From Rhopalosiphum padi (lineage: Eukaryota; Arthropoda; Insecta; Hemiptera; Aphididae), in the NCBI RefSeq assembly GCF_020882245.1, contig NC_083600.1, forward strand, positions 23,560,001 through 23,624,000: 64,000 nt of DNA. The letters are read 5' to 3'. The notes below the pieces were generated by a model that saw only the letters and a program-made list of their open reading frames with translations, ran no database searches and had not been told where the DNA came from. The position numbers were made by a program, and so were the translations under genes. Shown one piece after another: positions 25,641 to 38,775 of this stretch. Every line of letters starts with the position of its first letter. The first letter of the stretch is position 1.

Positions 25641-27937
25641 ATTAGGGACATCAGAATACATACGCACAAACTTTCACGACATTCATTATGCATTTTAATT
25701 AAATAAAAATATATTATTTTATCATTACTAATATGCTGCACATAATGTTTTATAAATTACATACGCCGTATTTCTGTACCCATATGATCTACGAGGTGAC
25801 ACGTCAAAATATCCCCGTAAATATATTATGTAAACCTTTTTATACAAGTAACAATTTACATAGATATTAATACAATACAATTATTATTAACATATTATGA
25901 ATACAAAAAAATGTTTAAAAAAATATTAAAATAATACTTATGTTTTTTTTGTCAACAATTTATGTATTTATTATAATATCAAGTTATGTGCTATTATTTT
26001 AAATATTTATTTTTATTAATTTCATGGTATCTTCGAATAACACACATTCACTTTAGATAAAATGCGATTATTACTTGTAAATTGTAATCGCAATTTTTAT
26101 AATAAAGCCATAAAGGTTAACATTTTGAGTTATTATTTACGTATGATATAATTTGTCTTGGAATATGTTTGCGGGGATATTTTGTCGTGGAACCGACCTA
26201 TAATGGTACATACTACAATACTACATATAATATAATATATTGATATTAGTTATTAAATATTATTATTATTATTATTATTTCATTAAAGAATTAAAGCTTC
26301 AACAGCAAAGGTTATTAGCCTATAAGATTTTTACATAGTTATATTGTTAGTATTAAGATTAGGTGTTACATTTCAAGAATTTTTTACATTTTTTTTTTTT
26401 AATTTACAATTTTTTAATAAGGTCTGTGTGGTACTTAGGAATTCGATTATTCTCGGGGCTTGGTAATATTATTATTATATAGGGCAAATGCGTACATATA
26501 AATTAAAATAACTACTACAAGTGAAGTAGCTGATTACTACATATTATTATATAATCCTACGTATGCATTATTCAGATATTTCTATATTTTAAAGTATTTT
26601 CATTTATTGATATGTCATCACACGCACTCAGAGCGTGCACCCCTGTGTATACATACATATATGATTAAATATATATTTATTTTAGTAGTTTATGTATTAT
26701 TATTATATTCGTTGAAAAATAACGATTACATTTTCGTAAAATTATTACCCCCTGCCAACAGCAACAATGAACAGTTTAATGTAGGATAAGATTTCTAAGA
26801 ACAACGATTCAGCGCATGAAGAATATTATTCGTAATCAAACAGTCAATAACCGTCGTCGAGGACTCGTGCAAAGTGTATACATATTTAATATTTACAAAC
26901 CAAATAACAGGGTATTTAAATTGGTATTTTGACTTATGACTAAAATATTTATGGAACATCGAGTGCGCGAGATTAAATTTTCTACACCAAGATCTGTTAA
27001 AAAAAAAAAAATAGGTCGTGTTTTATTTAACACTAACTCAAAACCATTTTTGAGTGAAACGAGTAAACATTTTTTTTTTAAGTACTGAAATGTATTATAA
27101 CATAATGATTTATGTAGGTACGTATATGTAATATTATATATACTGCAGTACAAATATAGTTTATCCGTAAACATATGAAACGGGTACGAATGAAACGTGG
27201 GATTTTTGTAGCATGAATACGATACAATCAACGATACTGTATTATACATATAATTTGCTATATTTTGTATAAATGTATATAGTATGCTTTGGTATGTTGT
27301 ACAAATATTATTTTCCGATAAAACATAGTACCGAGTTATTTTTCATACACATGCGCCACCGATAGCGTGCAATAGAGTAATTCGATAATCAAATGCATAT
27401 ATTGTGTCGCAAATTGAAACGCGTAGTTTTCTCGATTTTTTTTTTCGTTTTTTATCGATTAAACAAACATATTATCTGTGGCCTACAATGCAAACAAGAC
27501 AACTCTCGCGTACTACCAGAAAAAAAAAACAAATTTACAAAGTTTACAAAATTATAGTTATTTTAACTTTATTTAAATTTATAAATCACATTCACACACA
27601 CACACATACTATGTTATTTATGAGAAATTTAAATATTTATTTTATAACATTTCTATATGGTGGGTGAGATTTAATAATCATTTAAGTAAAATATATTAAA
27701 ACTGCACCATAAAATTTATATTCGTATAGAGGAAGTTTATTTACCCGTTATAAGGGTTCGTAATTTAAATGCATAATATAAAGTTTCTATCAAGAAAAAT
27801 ATAGATATAGGTTATGTTATCATTAATCTTAATTATTTAGTATACCTATCAGTGTAGCATACGAGCGTTCATACGTAGGTGATTATACAGGCTATTTAGT
27901 GAGTCAAATCATTTATATGTGAATTATTAACTTAGTA

Positions 27938-27940
<3 letters not shown>

Positions 27941-27968
<28 letters not shown>
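27941..27968. repeat. (TA)n microsatellite
   Basis: An uninterrupted TA dinucleotide tract of about 28 bp. Confidence 0.95.
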
Positions 27969-28639
27969 ACTACAATTTACATACAATATTTATATTTTTA
28001 GTTTAGTAAGCTTATTCGATATCACATTCAGATAATTTTTAAAAATATTATAAAATTCTATAATACATTAATATTATCTAAAATAGTATATATTAATTAC
28101 TATAATTTTCAAATCAATACAGCTCTCATAGTCCTATAGATATAATCATATTATGATGGGCTTTATACCTATTATACAGTTTAATAATTCTAAAACTACT
28201 CATAAAATTTTCAATTTATATATGTTAACATTTAAAAAAACTTCATCTGCCCAAAAATATACAGAAAATAAGTGTAGTTTTATTTTGTAAAAATAATTTT
28301 ATATCACCACGGAATATAAAAATACTAAATATTTTAAAATACGGTGTTTAATTGGACGTAAACTTAATATTTTCATAAATCAGAATAATTTAAATAAATA
28401 AATTATATTAAAAGGAAAAATAGGGGTACTTGATGAATTCCCCTGTATGACAAACTTATTATTATTAAATATTAATATATGTCACGCTAAAACTTTTCCA
28501 ATGACTAATACTGATTTTAAAACTAATGTTTATAATTTGTAAATTTATTATTCGTTGCTCGTACGATAAATATATATGTATATACAATATACATATATAT
28601 ATATATATAAAAGAAAGAGACTCGTATAATAGATTAGAT

Positions 28640-28740
28640 ACCGGTGAGAGGCAATGCTGAAACGAGATCAATATTACTGGGCCAGACGGCTGTGCATGAC
28701 CCACAAAGGCAGTCCGTCGCTGCAGCGAGTTAATTAATAC
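28640..28740 (-). other. GC-richer island, candidate untranslated exon
   Basis: A short segment with balanced base composition lies in the long minus-strand intron. On the minus strand it has an acceptor-like CTGCAG near 28725 and a donor-like GTAATA near 28680. It might be an alternative 5' exon. There is no conserved protein reading. Confidence 0.3.
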
Positions 28741-28828
28741 ATAGCTTTTCCTAATGGATGTTTTATGTATATACATATTTTTTAAATCTTGATTTACTTT
28801 TTAACACTATTATTTATTATAAACAAAT

Positions 28829-28830
<2 letters not shown>

Positions 28831-28884
<54 letters not shown>
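28831..28884. repeat. (GT)27 microsatellite
   Basis: Twenty-seven uninterrupted GT dinucleotides. Confidence 0.98.
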
Positions 28885-28888
<4 letters not shown>

Positions 28889-30590
28889 ATTTTATGTATT
28901 TATATATATTATTATTTATTATCATCTAACGCGGTCGGCACAGATTTAAAAGCTTTTTCCTGTATAATTGTATTGTATTGTAAATAAATACAAATGAAAT
29001 CGAACCGATTTTATCATTTTTAAGTAGATAACTACTACTTATATGTATTATGTATATATCATAATATGTCATATATTACATACCTAATATATATTGTAGT
29101 AAAATTCACTCGAAACCCATAACTAGCAACTAGTAAATACTAAGTAGTAACTATAAACTATAATATTAATATGTATATAATTATGCACACACTTATTAGG
29201 TACCCAATATATATATGTTTGCGTTTTACTGTGTGTTTAAGCGTAACATTGTAATGTATATAGATTTTTTTATATTTACATATCTGCATAAAAAACTTTA
29301 CTTCGTTCCCAATTTTCAATGACAATAATCTAAACTCTGTATAATGGGTTTGAAAATGGTTCAATAAAATGTTAACTATATTATGATTTTAAGTTACATG
29401 GAATTTGATTGACGTAATAATGAAAACATAACTATTTAATATACGTATAATAAACTTACACATGCATATAGGTATAATTTATATTACCATTAATTTGTAT
29501 TATAATTATATTGTATCAAATATCTAACTAATAATAGGGTGAGTAGTAAATGCATTTGTTTCATAAATATATAATATAGATTAACACATACGATTCGACA
29601 ATAGTATAGGTACCTATAAACAATATTATATCATGTTCTAAACTTTACATGCATAACATAATATTACAATAAATAAACGTGCATATATTTCAACAAGACG
29701 CCAATTAAATTTCTATTCTCAATAATTAGGTATATCTAATTATAGCGTTCTACACGATTACACGTGCGATGATCTGACCTTTAACGAATCAATCCAACAC
29801 TGAAACACTATAGTATAGTAATATATATATATATTACATAATAAATCATAGCCTCGTCATATTAATTGTAGTCTGTAAGGTATATTTGATTATATTATTC
29901 TAAAACTAAATTAAATAATTATGTTTATACTATACATATAGCAAACAAATAACAATTTATAAATATTTTTAGTAAAAAAAAAGCACCTATACATCTAATA
30001 TATAGCACGGTATAATATGTTGGTATAACGGATTTCTAACAATAATATACATTATTCAGTGGTATTCCTATTATACATAGATGTTTCCAATGATCGCATG
30101 AAGCTTGAGCGTTGTTATATACATGATAAATACAAAATACTTGTATACCTATTGTCAAAACTTCAAATTTTCACTATACTTTGGTACCTAATTATTAAAA
30201 TATATGAGTTAATACTATATATTATAGTCTAATCACAAGCAATACGATTATTATATAATACTCATCACACTCACGTAGCCATGTAGGTATTTTTTGATGT
30301 AGGTAATTACTATGATTTGTCTAGAAAATATGACATATTTAAATTTAAAATCTCCCAGATACAATATATTTTATATTATATATTAATAATTAATATCAAA
30401 ATATTACATCAAAAAGCATGTGTATTTATCCCGCGAAAACTTATAAGTTTATTAAAATACATAGACCTACAAAATCGTAATTCAAGTTGTATACATAAAC
30501 TACACTAAGACAATTTAATACATACATATATAAATAAATACTAGTAAATAAGTGATTTAACTGAAGATGAAAAACGTGATGTGATTTTAC

Positions 30591-30666
30591 CTGCATGTGT
30601 GTGCGGCGCACACGAACAGCGCAGTTGAACTTTCGCGGTAGCCGACAACCGAACGCGTACTACTGA
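30591..30666 (-). promoter_or_regulatory. Probable promoter and non-coding first exon of the acyltransferase gene
   Basis: A 200-bp CpG-rich island spans about 30590-30790. On the minus strand it holds an arthropod initiator TCAGT (30666-30662). About 75 bp of GC-rich sequence follows, then a clean splice donor CATGCAG|GTAAAAT with the exon ending at 30591. The next acceptor in the same orientation with a matching gene is the one before 21298. Linking this exon to the acyltransferase gene is inference from strand and order; an RNA read across 30591/21298 would prove it. Confidence 0.55.
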
Positions 30667-31094
30667 CTCGGCGCGTTTGAACTTTAATTATGGTCTGTAC
30701 ACGCAACGCGCACAGCGTGTACCAAACGCGGCAAAAAAACAAACAACGAAAAAACAGTTTGAGTCGTCTTCGAACTGGAAGTGCCGTCACTGCAGGATGA
30801 GTCCTATAGGGTAGGATAGCTTTCGAGTTGTTTTAATATATTAAATAAATAAATATCATAATTTACGCTATTATTATACTTATACATGCGTATTATGAAG
30901 CATATATATGTACAGAAGAAAATGATCGAAAATTTCGACTAAAAATTAAGATAATAATAAAAAAGGCTGGAAAATGGGCACCATTCTATTGTATTTGTAT
31001 GATACGCGTAGAGTGAATCACTGTTATGAATGTGCGAAATATTTGAATTCAATGATAATATAGCATTATTTATATTTAAGTGATATATTTATAT

Positions 31095-31900
31095 CGAAAA
31101 ACGATTCTGAGCGGAGACGGTCTACCGTCAGCCTACATTATTGCATAAATAGAAAGTATCTACTACTTATACGCTATACTTTATATTATTTTTTTTTGTA
31201 TTGCTAGGTATTAGGTAAAATAATTTATTTTACTATTAATAATACAGTAGGTTGAATTCATTTTTTTAAAACAATACATATAAAAAATATAATAATATAT
31301 GTAAAATGTTTATATGTCCCCACAAATAATGTTTTTAAACTATAACAAAATAATAAATATCGTTATTACTTATTCATAATGTAAATATGTACCAAATTTT
31401 GTAAAAATGTGAACTTAAATGTATCTTATATTTATACTATAAACTATATGCTTATATAGTTTTTAGATTTTTTGGTTTTAATATGAACTACTTATGAGAG
31501 ACTTTTTATTGCATTTTTATGCATCAGCTATAAAAATTAAACATTATACAAATTTTCAATTGCAATAAAACAGTTTAAAAATGACCAATTTATTAACTGC
31601 AGTAAATAAAAATGATTGAAAATTTCAAATTTCTAATAATAACTCAAAAAAGTTGAAATATTTAAAAAATTATATTATCCATAGAAAATGATCATATTAT
31701 TTTATATATCAATTTGGAGAAAATTTCCTTTATTGTTTATTAATTTTTAATTTTATTAAAACACCCGGTTTTCCTTTTTTAAGACACTTTTTATATTATT
31801 AAACACTAAAAAGACCACAGTATACTAAATTAATAAACTTTTAACTATTTAAATAATTATCTATAAATTTTAAAGTTCTCCAAACTTAATTTGAATAAAT
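31095..31900 (+). repeat. 5' part of a GATTCTGARCGGAG repeat family copy
   Basis: It starts CGAAAAACGATTCTGAGCGG (31095-31114). Internal ATATGAACTACTTATGAGAG (near 31480) matches the reversed copy at 20.3 kb. The characteristic 3' end was not found, so the right boundary is approximate. Confidence 0.6.
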
Positions 31901-34900
31901 GAATAATTATTATTGTTAAAGGGTCATGCTAGAAAAATTACTGTATAAACCTATATACGTGGTAATTCTCAATTGACGTGACAATAATAAATAATAATAA
32001 CTATACATAATGCACATAATAATATGAGTGTATATGAGTGTATATGTGTCGCTGATTTTAGAATTTTAATACAACGATATACATATATTATTATATTATT
32101 TATATTATAGAAACATTAAATATTTATAAATTTTTGCATAATATTATAATGTTCATACATCATCCTTGTTTTTATAATGATATATAATATATTAATATTT
32201 TATAACTTATATAGTATACTCCTATTAGTCATTATTCATTATACTAATTATTCAGTAATTAATTAAAATAGTTTGAAGTTAGCACAAATAAAAACACATT
32301 TTGAAAATTACTGATATGTATACAAAAATAATATAAATTTTACTAATGGGAGATTGTGTCGGGGCCGATAAAGCAAAATATTGCTAATAACACTGCTATT
32401 ATACGTACATATTATTATTCAACGTATAGTGAATGTAGCCATGTAGGAAATTAACTTTATTTGTCGGTCAAAAACTCAAAACTATTTATCGAGAAATTAT
32501 TGTGCGCACCTACGATATATCTTCGTTCGTTCATTCGACGATATAGATTGCGAGGAAAAAAATTAATTTTGAAGTTAATGAATATTGAATATATTTTAAG
32601 TGCATATACATATATTGAGATTTTTAAGTAAATACTAGAATCTAGAAGTCCTCAATCCTATTCCTACTAATTATTACTCTTATGAGTGATGAGTTATGAG
32701 TTATATTCATTAAAAATTATTCATTATCATAAAAAATACTCACGACACTCTACAGTGTACTCATATATCCATAGGACCGTAGGCCTCCTATCATGTCTGT
32801 CCTCGTCTTACAAAAATACCGCATGGTGCATATTATAGGAAATTTACATTCAGCAGACCATAATGTCTGCTATTCAAGTGAATTAACCTATAATTAAATT
32901 TAAAAGTAAGAGTGTTATTTAGGGAATCTTTACAATATTAAAATACTCATAAACCGCATTAAAATTTAAATATCAATAAAAATATATTTCATTCTGTAGA
33001 TTATATATTTACCTTTAAATATAATAATAAGTCAATTCATATTTTAATTAGCTATTAACAACGCAAAATTGGTTCTGCTAAATGGCCTAAATGCAAATTC
33101 ACTTAATGTTGTAGATACGGGTTAAAATGCTGTCATTAATTCGTTAAGATAAACCTATATTATTATTGATATTATACTATTGAATTTTGATTTTAATTAT
33201 TTTTTACAGAAAGAATATTTTTTTTTAATTTTTACATAAGTAATATTTAGCTAATTTCAGCATTGGATTAATTGCTTAACCATAACTATTTCCATTCTTT
33301 AGAACTGAAGAGAAGACAAGGGTAATCTAAAAATACATAAAGAAATGTTTACCTCTGGCTCTACTCATTCATCCATCGGTCTAAACTTAAATCGTTGCAG
33401 TGACTTGTGATTACTATAAACCATTTGTCGGTTGTATCCATAATGGCAATATTAGTCGATTTATATTATCGATTAAAATCATAGCTTTAACTTCATATAA
33501 TACGATTTCACATTCACATTTCAAAAATGGGGGTAGTTATAGATAGAAATTGGATCTAATTTGTACTGTAGAGAAATCAGAAATTCTCAGTATTTTTTTT
33601 TTATAATCAAAACAAAAATAAGGAAAAATGGTAACTTTTTTAAGGTTACTTTTAAGATACTTGCAATTTTCACCAAATATTAAGATTATTAGTTTTTATT
33701 TATGATATTCTTTTAAAAATATTTTAACTATTTTTGAGCTGCTTATAATTTTTTTATTCTAAATATGTTGATTATTAGTAGAAATTTGGTAGAAATTTGT
33801 GAAAATCACAAATGTTTTCATAAGTTGTTAATTTCTTAATTAGCAAGATACATTTGTCGACAGTTTATGCTTAAATTCGATTACATTACTGTTTGTAATG
33901 GGTAATCAATAACAACATTGATAGAAATACAAGTTTCAGATAAAAATCGAAAAAATTAAGCGAATATTTTTGTTGGCATGAAGCCATGAACTGATCTTTA
34001 ACGAAAAACATTTGAGCTGTTATATATTATACGATGTAGTATATACCTAGAATTTTATTTAACAAATCGCCTGAAATTAGAAATGTACGATATGAGAATG
34101 TTTTATATAAAGTAAATTTATTTCCGAATACTTATTTAACTTTTATAAACGTAAGTTTAAATTGTAGTGCACCTAGCTACTGCACATACTTCATACCATA
34201 ATTTGTTTTTAATTGATTCAGACCTTTTTTGATAACGACATTGTATTATCTAACAACGGACGACGATTTTAATGGCACTTATTAAACAAGAAATTGAAAT
34301 AAAATCATTTACTGTATCTTAGTTTTTACAACTTTTTGATCACTATTGCAACTGTTACTAAGATTTATGTACAGTGATATTATTTCCTTTCCACTCTGCT
34401 GGTAAAATTGTTTTCAAATATTCTCACAAAAATTAAAAAAATTAAAATCTTATGGTTGAAGTTATTTTAAAATATTCATTTTATAATAGTTAAATATTTT
34501 AGTGGTTGGTTTGAAAGATTATTTTTCATATCATTGGTTAGTGATAATATAGGTATAGAATAGATGTATAATAATTAATAATTAATAGGTTAGAAATAAA
34601 TCATATTATAACAAATGATATTATAATACATTTATATTTTACAATTAATTTAAATAGGTACTAAAGTACCTATTTGAAATAAGCAGAATTAGGTACCACC
34701 TACTTAGTTATTTGTAAAATATAAAAGATGAATAGTTAATACTTAATAGTAATAGTTACCTGTACACATGATGGAACCGCCATTTAAGATACTTTATAAT
34801 TTATATGTTATATTATTTTGTACAAAATATAATAAAATGAAAATTATACAACTACCTAGATATTTTACTACTATAATTTTATAAATTTAATAAAAAAAAG

Positions 34901-35016
34901 TGGGCAAGTGGGTATCGCTTTAGTGCTTTACTGTATAGTAAAGATGGAGAGTAGGTCACTGGTCACTATAATGGATGTGTTAAATTTGAATGCAATGACG
35001 GGTATCATTGTATACG

Positions 35017-35949
35017 AAAAACGATTCTGAACGGAGATAATTTGTCAGTCAATGATAATTAGTTGGATATATTATATTATTACCTATATTTAAATTGTAA
35101 TATATCGTTATTTTACGCGATTTCGTACAAAATTAAATTCTATATTATACGCTCATAAAATGTTTTCTATATTGACAATGGAATTTTTTTTTACAGTTAC
35201 TTGAAGGAAAACTTATGGATAACCTAGTATTGGATTTTTGAACCTTAAGTATAAATCACAAAAATTTTATGAATTTTCAACTTAAAATTCTTTGCAAATC
35301 TTCGTGATTTTGATATATTTTGTAAACATTTGAACTTTAAATGCTTATAAACAAAAATTGTGACTAACGATTTTTGATTTTTTTTTACTACGATAAGTAC
35401 AACTTATAATAAACCTTATATTAAATTTTAAAGATTTTTTGGATAGCCAAATTTTTTTTATCGGCATTTTAAGAAAAAAAACTTAGAAAAGTCGAAAATT
35501 TAAATTGTCTATAAGTAGCTTAAAAAAGGTCAAAATATTTTGAAAATTTAATCGCAAATACATAACCATAATATAAACATTTGGTGAAAATTTCAAGTAT
35601 TTACAATGATTCTTTTTTGAGCTACAGGAAAATAAAAAAATCGATTTTGTCGAAAAATGGTTATGCGTAAAAATTCCCGTTTTTCCGTAATTTTTTCAGG
35701 GTTTTTCCCGACGCTTTTGAAAACTATTGGAAATTTTTTACTTTGACCCCCAAAGTACCAACTAGATGAATTTTCCTTTTCAAAGATCAAAAATCGAAGC
35801 ATTATTACTCAGTGGCGGCTCGTGGTATGGTGCACAGGAGCACGTGAACCACCCAAAAAAATTATATAAAAAATTATTATATGCCATAATAACATAATAA
35901 AACACACATCATTGTAAAATCAATACATTCATCACTCCGTTCAGAATCT
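35017..35949 (+). repeat. Longest copy of the GATTCTGARCGGAG repeat family (about 930 bp)
   Basis: The left end is ACGATTCTGAACGGAG (35021-35036) and the right end CTCCGTTCAGAATCT (35935-35949), a terminal inverted repeat of about 14 bp. It shares internal blocks with the copies at 15, 20 and 31 kb. It has no coding capacity. A CAGTGGCGG transposon-end sequence at 35810 interrupts it just before the 3' block. It looks like a non-autonomous DNA transposon family; the superfamily is unknown. Confidence 0.75.
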
Positions 35950-36264
35950 AAAATTTAATTTATATATTATGTAATAAAATCAAGTGAGTATGAAATATTT
36001 TATACACTAATATTAAAAAAAAAATCCATATAAAGCCGAAGTTTGAATAACATGATGAAATCTTCATCATGAACATGGACCAACAACCAAAGTAACCGCA
36101 CGGTGTGTCGGTTAATGATGAAGAAAAGTGAAATCTATAGATGGAGGTATCATTGGTAACCACGGTATACCATAATAATATAACAAGTAATACCTGTTAT
36201 CAACCACATTGTCCAGCCAATTAAGATATACATACTAGTATACTACTACTACTAATACTCGTAA

Positions 36265-36440
36265 GCACTACAGGCCATAGTGACACTTGGCTTCCAAATC
36301 AATTCTTCTCCACTCGTCTCGTTCTTTAGCCGCACTTCTCCAGTTCCGTATTACCCATCTGTAGTTGTAAGTCCTTCTTTACTTCGTCTATCCGTCTATT
36401 CCTTGGTTGTCCTTGTCTTCTGGTTCCTTCCATACTACAT
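36265..36440 (-). mobile_element. Degenerate C-terminal fragment of a non-LTR retrotransposon
   Basis: The minus strand reads RRQGQPRNRRIDEVKKDLQL and then, after a frameshift, SAAKERDEWRRIDLEAKCHY. This is the usual tail of insect non-LTR ORF2 proteins, just as in the fragment near 1.0-1.4 kb. It is a short decayed relic. Confidence 0.7.
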
Positions 36441-38775
36441 AGGTAAATAGTAAATACACGACGATGCACGATGACGCGGTTTCAATACAATTTTTAAAAA
36501 ATTTTTTTAACAACCCTCGTAATCGATAGTCATTACTCACTAGAATACGCGTAAGCAGCCTCTGGTTTCAGGGGCAGCAAGAAATTAATTCAGCCCATTT
36601 TTCAAATTCACCATTAAAGCCGGCACATATATATAGTTTTACTTTTTTTACTATTGGGTATCAAAATTAAAATTGTATTGGTTATTTGTTTTTTTGGATA
36701 AAAAGTTATACAGTAAGATACTAAGCCACAAAAAATGTATTTTTGGCTTATGAAAAAAAATCATTTGTGGAAATATAACTTTACCGAGGCCCATTATTTA
36801 ATATTAGCTGGTCCCAGTAGCCCCAAAGAAAGTCCAGTGGTAGCATATGCTGCTTCTGCTGCCCCCGTGAGCACGCCTATGGTCACTAGTCGGTACTCGG
36901 AACGATACTGTCGATATCTACTTCGATCACGATGTAACGATGATTAGTTATTTGTTTATTACACCTTACAGCAGGCTTTAGATTGGTTAAATATATACTC
37001 AAAACTCAACGAACAAGTTTCAAAACAACATGCCCACCCACCCACTAACTAAATTTACTAGGACCAAGCAAATATTTTTAGATTCTTCTTTAAATAAATT
37101 TTTCATTCACTTTTACAATTAAATGATATGGATACACTTATTTTTTACTTGAATCTTGTATTATGAATTATGATTAATAAATCTATTCAACTTAAAACAT
37201 TTTTCCCCATTTTTGGGGCACGAACAATCGCTCCTAGTATTCTTATAACAAGCCACCACTGAATAGGTACCTAACTACATAAATAAGATATATAAAGCTA
37301 CACCGTAGCTTTATGGATGTAGGCTTGTAGCTCATAAACGCAAAATTTAACCTAAACGCAACCCAAAAGCACAAAAATAAATAACCCACAAGCGCAAAAA
37401 AATATTACCTTTTTAATAACCCATAAGCGCAAATCAATTTTTAAAAAAAATGGTAGGTATTTAATTAAAATCATAGTTATTATTAATATTAAATTAAGTA
37501 TTTAGTGATATTGAAATTAGTTCAAAAAATCAAAAAGTCAGTAATAAAAATGTGAAACCCGAAAGTACAAATCAACCTTTTTTTTACCCCAGAACTACAT
37601 TTCTCAGTATTCTCATCCTCTTCAACATCTATCCCCTTCTCTTCATTTTCTATAAAATATTAGATATTTATTGTACTGTATTATTTTAATATATTAATTC
37701 ACAAAGTGTTCCGAAAATTATTATTTTAGAAGTTATACCTGTTTCAAATTCGCGGTTAGGTATTAAATTCTGAAATAGTACGTATTATAATATCGATAGT
37801 AATAAATAATATTATGTGTAATTTAAAACAAAAGATTCAATTTGTTTAAAAAATATATTAAAATGTAATACAAATTTGAAATTTGTGTCCCTTTATGATT
37901 AGTGTCCGGGGCATGGGCTTCGGATCCTCTCCCCCCTAGATCCGGTACTGGCTGAATCCATAAATATTAGATTCAAAGTTTTTTACAAATGACAATAATA
38001 ATTAATTAAAAATGAACAGAATTATAATAATTAACCTAACCTAATTAATGTACCACCAAGTTTTATAAAAAAAAATGAAGGAAAATAAAGAAAAAATAAT
38101 ATGTAATAAAATGTCAGATTATGTAGTTTTTAAAAAATATTAGTTAATTTACATAAGTAAGTATTAATTTTATTAATTAATTTTTGACTATATACTATAT
38201 TACAAAGATATTTTTATATGATATTTATGTTAAGTGTTATTTTAAAATGTCCTTACTTTCAGGTGGTAATTATTGATAAATAACATACTGAATAAAATAA
38301 TTTTGAATGACATTTTAAATTAATTATCATACTTACTTGAAGACTTATAGTATGATAATTAGGCATAATATGAGATAATATGTAGAACAATGATTTTTTT
38401 TATAAGATATCCATAGATATGGAAAAATATAGATTTTATTATTTGAAATACTTATTATGGTAACCAAATACCATTGTTATAAGAATAATATTGTAATCTG
38501 TTTCTAACATGACCCAATATTACATGTTAAGTATGTTAAAAAAAGTGATGGTACTATGTTCAATTTAAAGTATATCAATATAATCCATTATTAAATACTA
38601 TAATATAAAGGAAGGATATTATAATATTAATATTTTAATACTTATTAAATATGTCATTTTAAGAAATATATTTTTATTAAATATATTGATCCTCTATGGA
38701 TTGAACTAAAAAATCAAAATTTTAAAAGCTTATATATATATAAAAATTGCTTACAATATAAAAATAAAAAATAAA

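Larger units (their letters stand above)
21299..30590 (-). other. Probable first intron (about 9.3 kb) of the acyltransferase gene
   Basis: No coding exon is convincing here. The interval runs between a minus-strand donor at 30590 and the acceptor before 21298, so it is most simply a long 5' intron. It contains two GC-richer islands (about 25440-25640 and 28640-28740), a (GT)27 microsatellite and (TA)n tracts. Translated ORFs in it have no domain or codon bias. Confidence 0.45.
30667..38775. other. Gene-free, repeat-rich intergenic region (about 8 kb)
   Basis: No coding exon is supported on either strand. It holds two copies of the GATTCTGARCGGAG repeat family, one degenerate non-LTR fragment (36265-36440) and a CAGTGGCGGCTCGTGG transposon end at 35810. 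It also has a run of related GCGCAAAA-type short units at 37325-37440 and an interspersed-repeat end near 37880-37960 (ATCCGGTACTGG). The remainder is AT-rich spacer. Confidence 0.6.

Noticed and set aside
26893..27249. 118-codon minus-strand ORF
   Set aside because: No domain, AT-driven composition, no splice context; most likely chance.
30587..30790. 67-codon minus-strand ORF over the 30.6-kb CpG island
   Set aside because: The island has an initiator and a splice donor; the ORF is Arg-rich because of CpG content and crosses the presumed transcription start.
36735..36947. 70-codon ORF with a Pro/Ser/Ala-rich middle
   Set aside because: It lies in repeat-rich DNA, has no recognised domain and no splice or promoter support; perhaps part of a transposon.
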